The position numbers and the translations under genes are program-made. From contig SCTA01000035.1 of NCBI GenBank assembly GCA_004322275.1, forward strand, positions 44,109-108,108: a stretch of 64,000 nt of DNA. Direction: 5' to 3'. Shown piece after piece: positions 27,196-37,011 of the stretch. Within the stretch, counting starts at the first letter, position 1. Each line of letters begins with the position of its first letter. The DNA comes from a bacterium (lineage in GTDB: Bacteria; Desulfobacterota; Deferrisomatia; Deferrisomatales; BM512). Under the pieces are notes generated by a model. That model did not search any database. It saw nothing but the letters and a program-made list of their open reading frames with translations, and was not told the origin of the DNA.

Positions 27196-28440
27196 ATGCG
27201 CTTTATCCGCTTTTCGGTCTTCTTCGCCTCTCTTTTCGCCCTTCTCGGCTGTCAGGTCCTGAACGCGGGTATCTACCGTTCGCCCCCGCACCCGTTGCCC
27301 TCCGAGGCACAACTCGCTGCGGCGAAGGAGCCCTGGGGAGGAGCGGGAAAGGCCGGTAGAACCGGATTCGAGGCGCCCAAGTCCCTTGAAAACCCGAGGA
27401 TTGTCACTCTTGCGGCATCCGAAGGATTTCCCCGTTTCGGGCAGCGCAGCGCCCCTCTGGCGGTAGGCAGTCTTGTCATCGTCGGCGGCTCGGAGGGTTA
27501 CGTCACGGCGCTGGACTTCGGGAGCCGCGAGATTGTCTGGCGCTTTCGGTCGCCGGAGGGGATATCCTCGACGCCGGTTGTCGCTTTCGGAAAGATTATC
27601 GTCGCGGACGAGGGCGGGAACGTAAACGCCCTTGATTTTAACGGCAAGTCAGTCTGGAACGTGACCCTTCCCTACCCGGTCTTCGCCGACCTGCTCGTAG
27701 ACGGCGACAACCTCTACGTCCTTTGCGCCGACCAGAAGCTCTACTCCTTCAGGGCCGGGGACGGGACCCCCCTCTGGCAGTACGGAGACAGGATGCCGAG
27801 GGAATCCGCCATCTGGAAGGGCGCCTCCTTCGCCGTCTACAAGGACTCGGTTTATCTCGGCACCTCCGAGGGGTATCTGGTGAAGATCGCCGGCGAATCC
27901 GGAACGCAGCTCTGGAAGGTCCGGGTCGCCGACAGGGGGCTTTTCCCCGACGTCACCGCCGGACCGTCTATAGAGGACAACGTCATCTACGCCGGTACCA
28001 AGGACGGCTCAGTCGCGGCGCTCGACGCCGACACCGGAGCGGTCTTGTGGCGAAAGGAAGGCGGCGGGGCCGCCGGTTTCGCCCTGACGAAGGAAGCACT
28101 CTATTTCGGCAACTTCAAGGGCGAGATAACAGCCCTCAAAAGGAGCGGCGGCGAGGAGCTGTGGAAGACTTCTCCCTCAGGCAGGGAGGAAACACCCTCC
28201 TTCGTGTTGTCGGCCGGAAACGATATAATTGCGGGATACTTCGACAGCGGGATATTCGTGCTCGACGGCGAGAGCGGCGTGACTAAAGAAGCTTTCTCGA
28301 CTGGCTCCGGCGTCGGAGCAGCACCATACGTGGGCGAAAGAGGGATGGTCCTCCATTCTAACGCCGGAAACCTCTATATCTTCGACGCGGCTAAGGGCTT
28401 GTCCGTAAATAGGCCTTTCGGAGATCGCGCCGGATTTTGA
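27196..28440 (+). CDS. BamB-like beta-propeller lipoprotein
   Basis: A 414-residue exported lipoprotein. The N-terminus ends in the lipobox LLGC, cysteine about residue 18. The rest is a run of PQQ-type propeller blades (for example ALDFGSREIVWRFRSPEG, ALDADTGAVLWRKEGGG). BamB-type propellers assist BamA, but it lies apart from bamA and other PQQ-repeat roles are possible. The last 16 codons and the stop lie in a fold-back element (28394-28574), so the native C-terminus has been replaced. Confidence 0.85.
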   Translation: MRFIRFSVFFASLFALLGCQVLNAGIYRSPPHPLPSEAQLAAAKEPWGGAGKAGRTGFEAPKSLENPRIVTLAASEGFPRFGQRSAPLAVGSLVIVGGSEGYVTALDFGSREIVWRFRSPEGISSTPVVAFGKIIVADEGGNVNALDFNGKSVWNVTLPYPVFADLLVDGDNLYVLCADQKLYSFRAGDGTPLWQYGDRMPRESAIWKGASFAVYKDSVYLGTSEGYLVKIAGESGTQLWKVRVADRGLFPDVTAGPSIEDNVIYAGTKDGSVAALDADTGAVLWRKEGGGAAGFALTKEALYFGNFKGEITALKRSGGEELWKTSPSGREETPSFVLSAGNDIIAGYFDSGIFVLDGESGVTKEAFSTGSGVGAAPYVGERGMVLHSNAGNLYIFDAAKGLSVNRPFGDRAGF

Positions 28441-28574
28441 GAGCGCTTTTGTCGCGAAGATTGAGCAAAACCGCAGGCGTAGTTGTTCTACGGCGAGGTT
28501 TTGCGATTGATGAGTGGCGAAAGCGGGCCAAAAGCCGGATGCGAGAACGAAGGTTTTATTTACGGACAAGCCCT
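28394..28574. repeat. Long fold-back repeat element, family II
   Basis: A 181-base palindromic element with perfect 18-base inverted ends: AGGGCTTGTCCGTAAATA (28394-28411) and its complement (28557-28574). The inside continues to pair, and a central hairpin has GCAAAACC and GGTTTTGC arms with CGTAG and CTACG flanking a TTGTT loop. CTA precedes the element and GACTA follows it, hinting at a short target duplication. It provides the end of the BamB-like reading frame. Its ends differ from the family I elements. Confidence 0.8.
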
Positions 28575-28614
28575 GACTAAAAAACTCCTTTGCCATAAAG
28601 TTATTTCGTTCGCC

Positions 28615-28643
28615 TTGACAACTGGCGCCGATTAATTTAGCCT
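28615..28643 (+). promoter_or_regulatory. Candidate sigma-70 promoter for guaB
   Basis: A consensus TTGACA (28615-28620), a 17-base spacer and TAGCCT (28638-28643), about 50 bases before the guaB start codon. The -35 box is perfect but the -10 box is weak. No purine riboswitch fold was recognised in the short leader. Confidence 0.5.
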
Positions 28644-28677
28644 TCCCGCTCTTACGGCGGACCCATATTATTTTTAA

Positions 28678-30162
<1,485 letters not shown>

Positions 30163-30173
30163 GCGGACAGACA

Positions 30174-31727
30174 ATGCACGACATACACGAGCAGAAGATT
30201 CTGATACTGGATTTCGGAAGCCAGTACACCCAGCTTATCGCCAGAAGGATTCGCGAGAGCAGGGTTTACTGCGAGATCCACCCCTGCAACATCTCGCTGG
30301 ACAGGATACGCTCCTTCGGAGCCAGGGGGATCGTTCTTTCCGGCGGCCCCGCCAGCGTCCACGCGGAAGGCTCGCCCCTCATCAGCCCCGAGGTCTTCGA
30401 GCTCGGCGTGCCGGTGCTGGGCATCTGCTACGGAATGCAGCTTATGGCGCACCTCCTCGGCGGGCGCGTCGCTCCGGGCACGGAGCGCGAATACGGCCTG
30501 GCCCACATTACCGTGACCGATTCCTCCGGCATTCTGGCCGGTTTCGGCGAAAGCGAGAGCGTCCCCGTGTGGATGAGCCACGGCGACAGGCTCGAAGCCC
30601 TCCCCAAGGGGTTTCACGTCATGGCGCATTCGGGAAACTCCCCCGTAGCGGCAATGGGCCACTCGGAAAAGCCCTTTTACGGCGTCCAGTTCCACCCCGA
30701 GGTGGTACACACGCCGAGGGGCAGGGAGATGCTCGAAAACTTCCTCTTCGACGTCTGCAAGCTCGACCCGATCTGGACGATGGGCTCCTTCATACAGTCC
30801 AGCATCGAAGAGGTGAAGAACACCGTCGGAGACGGCAGGGTAATCTGCGCTCTCTCGGGCGGAGTCGATTCCTCGGTTGTCGCCCTCCTCCTTCACAAGG
30901 CGATAGGCGACAAGCTGACCTGCATCTTCGTGGACAACGGAGTACTTAGAAAAGGCGAGGCCGAAAAGGTGGTGCGCACCTTCCGCGACCACTACCACAT
31001 GAACCTCATCCACGCCGACGCCGCCGATCTCTTTCTGGAAAAACTCTCGGGAGTCTCCGACCCCGAGACCAAGAGAAAGATCATAGGCAACGAATTCATC
31101 TACCTCTTCGAGAGGGAGGCGAAAAAGCTCGGCGACATCAAGTTTCTCGCCCAGGGCACCCTCTACCCCGACGTTATAGAATCCGTCTCCTTCAAAGGGC
31201 CTAGCGCCACCATAAAGAGCCACCACAACGTGGGAGGGCTCCCCGACAGGATGAACCTCAAGCTGATAGAACCCCTCCGCGAGCTTTTCAAGGACGAGGT
31301 GCGCGAGGTGGGGAGGGAACTGGGGCTGATGGAAGAAATTCTGGAGCGCCACCCCTTTCCGGGGCCGGGGCTCGCCATCCGCATCATAGGCGAGATTACG
31401 AGAGAGCGCCTAGAAGTTCTCCGCGAAGCCGACGCAATCGTCCGCGAGGAGATAGCGGGCTCCGGGCTTCAGAACGCCGTCTGGCAGGTCTTTTGCGTCC
31501 TTCTGCCGGTGAAGTCGGTCGGCGTCATGGGCGACGAGCGCACCTACGAAAACGTGGCCGCCGTCCGTTCGGTGAATTCCCTCGACGGAATGACGGCGGA
31601 CTGGTCGAAGCTCCCCTACGAGGTCCTCGGACGCATCTCGAACCGCATCATCAACGAGGTGCGCGGCATAAACAGGGTCGTTTACGACATCTCCTCCAAG
31701 CCCCCCGCGACCATTGAGTGGGAATAG
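30174..31727 (+). CDS. guaA: GMP synthase (glutamine-hydrolysing)
   Basis: Amidates XMP to GMP. The 517 residues comprise an N-terminal class I glutamine amidotransferase (catalytic cysteine in GICYGMQLM, histidine in VQFHPEV), the ATP pyrophosphatase domain with the SGGVDSSV loop, and the dimerisation domain ending in PPATIEWE. It is directly followed, without a gap, by gmk. Confidence 0.97.
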   Translation: MHDIHEQKILILDFGSQYTQLIARRIRESRVYCEIHPCNISLDRIRSFGARGIVLSGGPASVHAEGSPLISPEVFELGVPVLGICYGMQLMAHLLGGRVAPGTEREYGLAHITVTDSSGILAGFGESESVPVWMSHGDRLEALPKGFHVMAHSGNSPVAAMGHSEKPFYGVQFHPEVVHTPRGREMLENFLFDVCKLDPIWTMGSFIQSSIEEVKNTVGDGRVICALSGGVDSSVVALLLHKAIGDKLTCIFVDNGVLRKGEAEKVVRTFRDHYHMNLIHADAADLFLEKLSGVSDPETKRKIIGNEFIYLFEREAKKLGDIKFLAQGTLYPDVIESVSFKGPSATIKSHHNVGGLPDRMNLKLIEPLRELFKDEVREVGRELGLMEEILERHPFPGPGLAIRIIGEITRERLEVLREADAIVREEIAGSGLQNAVWQVFCVLLPVKSVGVMGDERTYENVAAVRSVNSLDGMTADWSKLPYEVLGRISNRIINEVRGINRVVYDISSKPPATIEWE

Positions 31728-32336
31728 ATGGGGAGAGGCGCCCTTTTTGTAATTTCCGCGCCCTCGGGCGCCGGTAAATCGTCGCTTATAAAGGCCCTTC
31801 GGGAGGAGATGCCGGTAAGCTTTTCGATATCCCACACCACCCGCCCGCCGAGGCCGGGGGAGATCGACGGAGTTCACTACCACTTCGTGACGAAGGAAGT
31901 CTTTGAAAAGATGGTGGAAAATTCCGAGTTCGCCGAGTGGGCGGAGGTTCACGGGAACCTCTACGGCACAAGTTTCCGGGCGCTTGACGAGGCGATGGAA
32001 AAGGGAAATGACGTAATCCTGGACATCGACGTTCAGGGGGCGTTAAACCTTCGCGAAAAGACGGATTTAAAGCCCGTGCTGGTCTTCATAATGCCGCCCT
32101 CGCTCGCAGAGCTTGAAAAGAGGCTAACCCTCCGGGGCGATGTGGACGATGAAGTTATAAGAAGGCGTCTGGACAATGCGCGGGGCGAGACGGCCCAGGC
32201 CGGAAAATACGATTATATTATCGTCAACGACAATTTCGACAAGGCAGTGCAGGACTTGGGCGCGGTCATTCTGGCCGGAAAGCCCGGAAACAAAGGTTCA
32301 ACAAAAATGCGTCCCGATCTTTTCGGGTCAAACTAA
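31728..32336 (+). CDS. gmk: Guanylate kinase
   Basis: Phosphorylates GMP to GDP. The 202 residues have the P-loop SAPSGAGKSS, the GMP-binding SHTTRPPRPGEIDGVHY segment and DIDVQGA. It sits between guaA and rpoZ in a guanine-nucleotide operon. The stop codon overlaps the first base of a 53-base hairpin repeat. Guanylate kinase is inhibited by (p)ppGpp in some bacteria; whether this one is cannot be read here. Confidence 0.96.
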   Translation: MGRGALFVISAPSGAGKSSLIKALREEMPVSFSISHTTRPPRPGEIDGVHYHFVTKEVFEKMVENSEFAEWAEVHGNLYGTSFRALDEAMEKGNDVILDIDVQGALNLREKTDLKPVLVFIMPPSLAELEKRLTLRGDVDDEVIRRRLDNARGETAQAGKYDYIIVNDNFDKAVQDLGAVILAGKPGNKGSTKMRPDLFGSN

Positions 32337-32388
32337 GGAGCTTATTGAAAACGTCGTGAGAAAACCCTCAGTTTTCAACAAAGCTCCT
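32336..32388. repeat. Short fold-back element between gmk and rpoZ, family I-like
   Basis: A 53-base hairpin. AGGAGCTT pairs with AAGCTCCT at the ends and TTGAAAAC pairs with GTTTTCAA inside, with small mismatches. The inner sequence TTGAAAACGTCGTGAG resembles the ends of the 141-144 base elements at 851 and 45765, as if only the element ends remained. No T run follows, so it is not a standard terminator. Confidence 0.65.
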
Positions 32389-32402
32389 GCAAGAGGATAA
32401 AA

Positions 32403-32603
32403 ATGGCGCGAGTCACAGTAGAAGATTGCCTGGAAAAAGTTCAAAACCGCTTTGCTCTTGCGATGGTGGCCTCCCAGAGGGCGAAACAGCTCCTCAAGGG
32501 CGCACCTCCGCTCCTCCAGACAAAAAACAAGTTTGTCGTCACCGCCCTTCGCGAGATAGCCGAAGGCAAGGTGACCGTGAAGGAGAGGAAATCCTCCAGG
32601 TAA
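32403..32603 (+). CDS. rpoZ: RNA polymerase omega subunit
   Basis: A 66-residue omega subunit, which helps assemble RNA polymerase and in many proteobacteria forms part of a (p)ppGpp site. The N-terminal [19 protein letters not shown], with [10 protein letters not shown] and [10 protein letters not shown], is typical. The conserved gmk-rpoZ-rel gene order supports it. Confidence 0.93.
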   Translation: MARVTVEDCLEKVQNRFALAMVASQRAKQLLKGAPPLLQTKNKFVVTALREIAEGKVTVKERKSSR

Positions 32604-32631
32604 TTTCCCGGTTCCTTAAGGAAACTTCTCC

Positions 32632-34785
32632 ATGAGTCCCGTAGAGGCGCTGGAAAGCTTAAAGGGGAAACTCCTCGAAAGGGACAAGGAGGCCCGGGTG
32701 GACCTCATTGCCCGCGCCTTCGATTTCGCCCAGAAATCGAACGTCGAGGCACCCGCTTCCAGAGAGGACGAGACCGTTCATATTCTTGCGGTGGCGCAGA
32801 TACTCGCCGACCTGAATATGGACGAGGATACGATTGCCGCAGGCATCCTCCACAAAGCCGTGGAAAAGGCGGGCATCCCGGAGGTCAGGGCCCAGTTCGG
32901 CGAAGAAGTCGCCAATATCGCCGAAAGCTTCAACAAAGTCCTCTCTATCCGCTACTCCACCACCTCGACCTCCTCGGCCGACCACGCGGAAAAATTCAGA
33001 CGGCTGATCCTCAGCATGGCCCGCGACGTGCGCGTCGTCATGGTGAAGCTGGCCGATCACCTCTACAACATGCGCACCATCGAGCGCTTCCCCCTCGAAA
33101 AGCGCGATATCATGGCGCGGGAAACCCTAGACATCTACGCCCCCCTCGCGAACCGCCTCGGTATACACAAGCTCAAGAGCGAACTTGAGGACCTCGGGCT
33201 CCGCTACACCGAGCCGGAGGTCTACGCCGACCTCCTGGCCAGAAGCGAAAAGACCCAGAGCGAGATGACCTCCTATATCGCGGAGGTCAAAAAGATACTC
33301 GACGGCACGCTCGCCGAAAATTCCATAAAAGGCGAGGTATCCGGCAGATTAAAGCACCTCTACTCCATTTACTCCAAGATGCTGGCGCAGGACATCCCCT
33401 TCGAGAAGGTTTTCGACAGGGTCGCTTTCCGGGTCATCGTAGGCGAGGTGCGCGACTGCTACGCGATACTCGGCGCGGTGCACGCCCGCTGGACTCCGGT
33501 TCCGGGCCGCTTCAAGGACTACATAGCCCTCCCGAAGCCCAACCTTTACCAGTCGCTCCACACCACCGTCATCGGCCCCAGGAATTTTCCCCTGGAGGTG
33601 CAGATACGCACTCTTGAGATGCACAGGGTGGCCGAGGAGGGCATCGCGGCGCACTGGCGCTACAAGGAAAAGCGCGGCGCGGACGCCAAGGCCGACACCA
33701 TCTTCCACTGGCTCCGCCAGGTAGTCGAGGCCAACCGCGACGTGGGAGACCCGAGGGATTTTCTCGAAAACATCAAGGGAGACCTCTTCCCGGACGTCGT
33801 CTTCGTCTTCACCCCGGCGGGCGACGTGATGGAGCTGCCGAAAAACTCCACCCCGATAGATTTCGCCTACAACGTCCACAGTCAGGTGGGCAACCACTGC
33901 GTGGGCGCGAAGGTGAACGACAGGATGGTTCCCCTCTCCACGGTGCTCAAAAACGGCGACCGGGTGGAGATAATCACCTCCAAGAACCAAAAGCCCAGCT
34001 CCGACTGGCTGGAGTTCGTAAAGTCCTCGAAGGCGCAGAACCGCATACGCCAGTGGATACGCAACGAACAGCGCCTGCGGTCGGTGGAACTCGGCAGGGA
34101 CATCCTCGACAGGGAATTCAGGAAGGCGGGAAAGAGCCTCGCGAAGGCTATCAAGGACGGACTTATCGACGAGATTGCCGACCGTTTCGGAGTGAACAAG
34201 AGCGAGGAGGTTCTCGAAGCCGTCGGCTATGGCAAGGTCAACGCCAGGCTCGTCGTCGAGAGGGTCTACCCCGAGGTGGAGCAGGAAAAGGTAGAGGAAG
34301 AGCCGAAGCGCGAGCGAAAGACCCACAAGAAATCACAGGGCATCGTGATAAAGGGAGTGGGCAACGTCATGGTCCGCTTCGCCCGCTGCTGCATGCCGCT
34401 TCCGGGAGAAGAGGTTATCGGCTTCATAACCAAAGGGCAGGGGCTCACTGTCCACAGGGCCGATTGCCCGAGTCTCGCGAGAAGCGACGTTTCGAGGCAG
34501 ATAGAGGTTGACTGGGATCTCGGCGAAGGCGCGGCTCACGCGGTCAGGCTCCGGGTAATCGGAGACGCGAAGCCCGCCATACTCTCCAACATTACCCAGG
34601 CCCTCGCCAATATCGGAATACAGGTCGTCAGCGCCCACGCCATACCCCACATGCACTCCAAGAACGAGTACCTCTTCGCCGTAATGGTTCCCGACGTGGA
34701 CAAGGTCCAGAAGGTAGTCAGCGAAATAAAAAAACTGAAGGGAATCGACAGCGTGATGCGCGTGGGGCGGGGCGCTTCCTCATAA
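32632..34785 (+). CDS. rel: RelA/SpoT-family (p)ppGpp synthetase with degenerate hydrolase site
   Basis: Makes (p)ppGpp from GTP/GDP and ATP. The 717 residues comprise an HD domain (about 1-200), a synthetase domain (about 230-350: PGRFKDYIALPK, YQSLHTTV, EVQIRT), TGS (about 395-455), a helical region, a zinc-finger segment (ARCCMPLPG) and a C-terminal ACT domain. The synthetase motifs look intact. In the HD domain the expected HD pair is H74-K75, E78 is followed by K79, and ADRLHNMRT reads ADHLYNMRT (H143, Y145). Hydrolysis is therefore probably lost. It lies 28 bases after rpoZ and 10 before ridA. Confidence 0.93.
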   Translation: MSPVEALESLKGKLLERDKEARVDLIARAFDFAQKSNVEAPASREDETVHILAVAQILADLNMDEDTIAAGILHKAVEKAGIPEVRAQFGEEVANIAESFNKVLSIRYSTTSTSSADHAEKFRRLILSMARDVRVVMVKLADHLYNMRTIERFPLEKRDIMARETLDIYAPLANRLGIHKLKSELEDLGLRYTEPEVYADLLARSEKTQSEMTSYIAEVKKILDGTLAENSIKGEVSGRLKHLYSIYSKMLAQDIPFEKVFDRVAFRVIVGEVRDCYAILGAVHARWTPVPGRFKDYIALPKPNLYQSLHTTVIGPRNFPLEVQIRTLEMHRVAEEGIAAHWRYKEKRGADAKADTIFHWLRQVVEANRDVGDPRDFLENIKGDLFPDVVFVFTPAGDVMELPKNSTPIDFAYNVHSQVGNHCVGAKVNDRMVPLSTVLKNGDRVEIITSKNQKPSSDWLEFVKSSKAQNRIRQWIRNEQRLRSVELGRDILDREFRKAGKSLAKAIKDGLIDEIADRFGVNKSEEVLEAVGYGKVNARLVVERVYPEVEQEKVEEEPKRERKTHKKSQGIVIKGVGNVMVRFARCCMPLPGEEVIGFITKGQGLTVHRADCPSLARSDVSRQIEVDWDLGEGAAHAVRLRVIGDAKPAILSNITQALANIGIQVVSAHAIPHMHSKNEYLFAVMVPDVDKVQKVVSEIKKLKGIDSVMRVGRGASS

Positions 34786-34795
34786 GGATGCGAAG

Positions 34796-35176
34796 ATGAA
34801 AAAGGCGATTGTGACGGACAAGGCCCCGAAGGCCGTCGGGCCTTACAGCCAGGGAATCGAAGCCGGGGGCTTTCTTTTTTTGTCCATGCAACTCCCCCTT
34901 GACCCGAAGACCGGCGAGCTTGTCGGGACGGACGCTAAAACACAGACGAGGCAGGTCTTCAGGAACCTCGGGGCGCTCCTCGAAAGCGCCGGAGCCGGCT
35001 ACGGCGACCTCGTCAGGACAACCCTCTACCTCGCCGACATGAACGACTTCGCCGCCGTCAACGAGGTCTATACCGAGTTTCTGACCGAGCTTCCCCCCGC
35101 CCGCGCCGCCTTTCAGGCGGCCAAGCTGCCCAAAAACGCCCTCGTGGCGATAGACGCCATCGCATACCGGAAGTAA
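34796..35176 (+). CDS. ridA: RidA family enamine/imine deaminase
   Basis: A 126-residue RidA protein, which hydrolyses reactive 2-aminoacrylate and related imines to keto acids. Characteristic features are KAVGPYSQGI near the N-terminus, FLSMQLPLDPKTGELV and the C-terminal RAAFQAAKLPKNALVAIDAIA, including the conserved arginine. It is the last gene of the gua-gmk-rel group. The AT-rich accessory patch begins directly downstream. Confidence 0.93.
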   Translation: MKKAIVTDKAPKAVGPYSQGIEAGGFLFLSMQLPLDPKTGELVGTDAKTQTRQVFRNLGALLESAGAGYGDLVRTTLYLADMNDFAAVNEVYTEFLTELPPARAAFQAAKLPKNALVAIDAIAYRK

Positions 35177-35187
35177 TTCAATGCAAT

Positions 35188-35222
35188 GTCGGCTTTCGTC
35201 CCTCAAACCGACCTACCCGGCT
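35188..35222. repeat. Hairpin repeat A with CTACCCGGCT tail
   Basis: GTCGG (35188-35192) pairs with CCGAC (35208-35212), and the constant tail CTACCCGGCT follows (35213-35222). The stop codon of the next minus-strand gene lies a few bases further, at 35230. Repeats B (35634) and C (36076) share the tail but have different, self-complementary arms. Confidence 0.65.
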
Positions 35223-35229
35223 ACGCGGC

Positions 35230-35586
35230 TCACAAATACCACATTAGGTACCTAGCGGTAGCCTCAGTTAAGTCGTCGAACTCTTCAACATCTTGTGCTT
35301 CACCACGAAAAGACACGTAAACTCGATATTTGCTGCCTGTTCGTTCTAGAACAGGAAACTCATGATATTTTGGGTCACCCGGTTTAGATACATGTCGTTC
35401 AATAAGTTGTGGGTGTATACGTAAATACTCAGCCAATTGCGACTTGGTCACAGTGATATGTTGTCTAAAATTTGGGACTTTGTTTAGGTCTCCGACATAT
35501 TCTGAAATAAGATCGTAGACATCCCTAAGCCCTGATGTTAATGCTCTAAGTTGTTCTTGATCAGGAATTGGAAGTGTTTTTACCAT
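35230..35586 (-). CDS. Hypothetical protein in AT-rich patch
   Basis: A 118-residue soluble protein without recognised family. It has a helical N-terminal half and a segment TVTKSQLAEYLRIHPQLIE that could be a helix-turn-helix-like fold, then a beta-rich tail (SKYRVYVSFRG). Base composition is clearly more AT-rich than the surrounding operons, suggesting acquisition. No ribosome site is seen before ATG 35586; a GATAAT box lies about 6 bases upstream, so the message could be leaderless. Its 3' end is at hairpin repeat A. Confidence 0.6.
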   Translation of the reverse strand: MVKTLPIPDQEQLRALTSGLRDVYDLISEYVGDLNKVPNFRQHITVTKSQLAEYLRIHPQLIERHVSKPGDPKYHEFPVLERTGSKYRVYVSFRGEAQDVEEFDDLTEATARYLMWYL

Positions 35587-35633
35587 TGTTCTATTATCTT
35601 AAATTCACCTACTTGTTGAAGGGATTTTAGTCC

Positions 35634-35669
35634 GTAGGTTAGGTGGAGCGAAGCGATACCTACCCGGCT
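35634..35669. repeat. Hairpin repeat B with CCGGCT tail
   Basis: GTAGGT (35634-35639) can pair with ACCTAC (35658-35663), with GGTGGAGCGAAGCGAT between them and CCGGCT after. The same inner sequence occurs in reverse orientation in repeat C. The TAG stop of the 35668-36039 gene uses the end of this repeat. Confidence 0.65.
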
Positions 35670-36039
35670 ATACCTCACCAAAATTCCCAAGGGTCGTCAA
35701 GGCGGAGTCCACCCAGCGAACGTAGAATGGTTTGAATGCTTTTCTCTTCTCTATAGCATCGCGAAGTTCCTCCAAGTCTTTCCGCAACTCGGTCAACCTG
35801 AGTTCCTTTATCACCTCAACTGCAAGCATCGTCTTAGGTTCGGACCGCTCATCTAACCATTCTCTAAGGACTTCGATTAACGCATCCTTATCCTTCCTGT
35901 CTAACGCTCTCTTAGCACTGTCGAGAATATGTTCTCTCAAGTACTCACCCGATTTTTGCGCCCCAGGGTCTGCCAGATTTGTGTCGAATTCCACTAACAC
36001 TGTCACTTTACCCCTGATTAGTTCCTTTTTTGCGCTCAT
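35668..36039 (-). CDS. Hypothetical helical protein in AT-rich patch
   Basis: A charged, mostly helical protein of 123 residues from ATG 36039 (AGGAAAG about 9 bases upstream; an in-frame TTG at 36060 is less likely). After an N-terminal beta segment (GKVTVLVEFDTNLADPG) come Lys/Glu/Leu-rich helices such as LREHILDSAKRALDRKDKD. No family was recognised, and no signal peptide or membrane segment is present. It is flanked by repeats B and C. Confidence 0.6.
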   Translation of the reverse strand: MSAKKELIRGKVTVLVEFDTNLADPGAQKSGEYLREHILDSAKRALDRKDKDALIEVLREWLDERSEPKTMLAVEVIKELRLTELRKDLEELRDAIEKRKAFKPFYVRWVDSALTTLGNFGEV

Positions 36040-36075
36040 TAATATGTCTTTCCTGTCCAAGTCCGCAGACCGTTT

Positions 36076-36131
36076 GTTGGGTATCGCTTCGCTCCACCCA
36101 ACCTACCCGGCTCAAGCCAACCTACCCGGCT
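36076..36131. repeat. Hairpin repeat C with two CTACCCGGCT tails
   Basis: GTTGGGT (36076-36082) pairs with ACCCAAC (36096-36102). CTACCCGGCT follows at 36103-36112 and again at 36122-36131. The inner ATCGCTTCGCTCC is the reverse complement of part of repeat B. The stop of the lipoprotein gene lies at its right edge (36130-36132). Confidence 0.7.
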
Positions 36132-36675
36132 ATTTATGTAATTCCCGTACAGACGAAATAATTCGTCTTATAGCAATATCATCCTCGGGTAAATAATAGT
36201 TTTTCCTCATTTCGGCGGAGCATGACAGAATGCGTCCATCATCAAGGGTTAAGTCCATCCGATAGTAAATCCAGCTTCCAGAGAACATAGTATCTATGCT
36301 GGCATGGTAATTATCATACCAGTCGCTGGAAATTTTAGTTTCTTCATTCCCTGTTCTATACGATTCACTATTTTTTGAAATTTTCGCTCTTTTAACAAAC
36401 TCGTCCTTTGAAAAAAAAGCCATTCTTATAACTAAACCATACTGGTTATCGGCCAGAAGTACCGGTGGACGTATTGGATGCAAGTAAATTACAACACTTT
36501 TAATCCCTCCGACTGCGTCGCTCGCTCGGTAAGTGTCTTTCGGTAAATCAACAGCAATGCCGGCAACAGGGAACTCACGCACTTCCCATTCACTAAAACT
36601 AGTCCTTTCTGGTTCCCCATTTCGGCTGCATGCGGCAAAGATTGTGATGACAATGAGAATTGCCAGCTTAGGCAT
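36130..36675 (-). CDS. Putative lipoprotein of unknown function
   Basis: From ATG 36675 the product has about 181 residues, beginning with a hydrophobic signal (LAILIVITIFAAC) that ends in a lipobox-like FAAC. The frame is open 58 codons further upstream, with another ATG at 36798, so the start is uncertain. The mature part is a beta/alpha mix (AVDLPKDTYRASD, SGSWIYYRMDLTLDDG). No family was recognised. Low GC and its place in the repeat-punctuated patch suggest horizontal acquisition. Confidence 0.55.
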   Translation of the reverse strand: MPKLAILIVITIFAACSRNGEPERTSFSEWEVREFPVAGIAVDLPKDTYRASDAVGGIKSVVIYLHPIRPPVLLADNQYGLVIRMAFFSKDEFVKRAKISKNSESYRTGNEETKISSDWYDNYHASIDTMFSGSWIYYRMDLTLDDGRILSCSAEMRKNYYLPEDDIAIRRIISSVRELHK

Positions 36676-37011
36676 CAAACTTAAAAACTTTTTTCTACAG
36701 CTTTGCAATTTTGCCAAATTATCTTTCACTGCCTTAGCTCTTGCTCTATACCGATTTAAGCCGTCGTAGGCCCTGTGTTCGCAATTGTGGACAGACATTG
36801 CACGGCTCCCGCGTTCACGTGAAAACCACTCATTTGAGTGACATATCACATAATACCGTGGGCAACAAGCGCTATAAACCCGGCGGTGATCCCGTCTTAC
36901 TCTGTAAAAAAAGGCGTCCCGAGTGGCGGGGATTTTAATTGCCGTGTAGTATTCGTGAATAAATCGGTAAAAGTTATTCAGGTATCCGCTTCAGGGGTTA
37001 AGGAGTTTTTC
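36676..37011. other. AT-rich gap between accessory patch and small membrane gene
   Basis: If the lipoprotein starts at 36675, this is 336 bases without a convincing gene. It contains the possible N-terminal extension of the lipoprotein frame and a small palindrome (ACTCATTTGAGT, near 36829). The AAGGAG ribosome site for the next gene lies just before 37012. Nothing else was recognised. Confidence 0.4.

Noticed and set aside
36076..36102. GTTGGGT and ACCCAAC arms suggested integron attC core sites
   Set aside because: In attC the RYYYAAC core comes first and GTTRRRY last with longer arms between; here the order is reversed and the hairpin too short. No integrase gene is present.
36741..36938. 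65-codon plus-strand frame before the small membrane protein
   Set aside because: No ribosome site, odd composition, overlaps the possible 5' part of the lipoprotein frame on the other strand.
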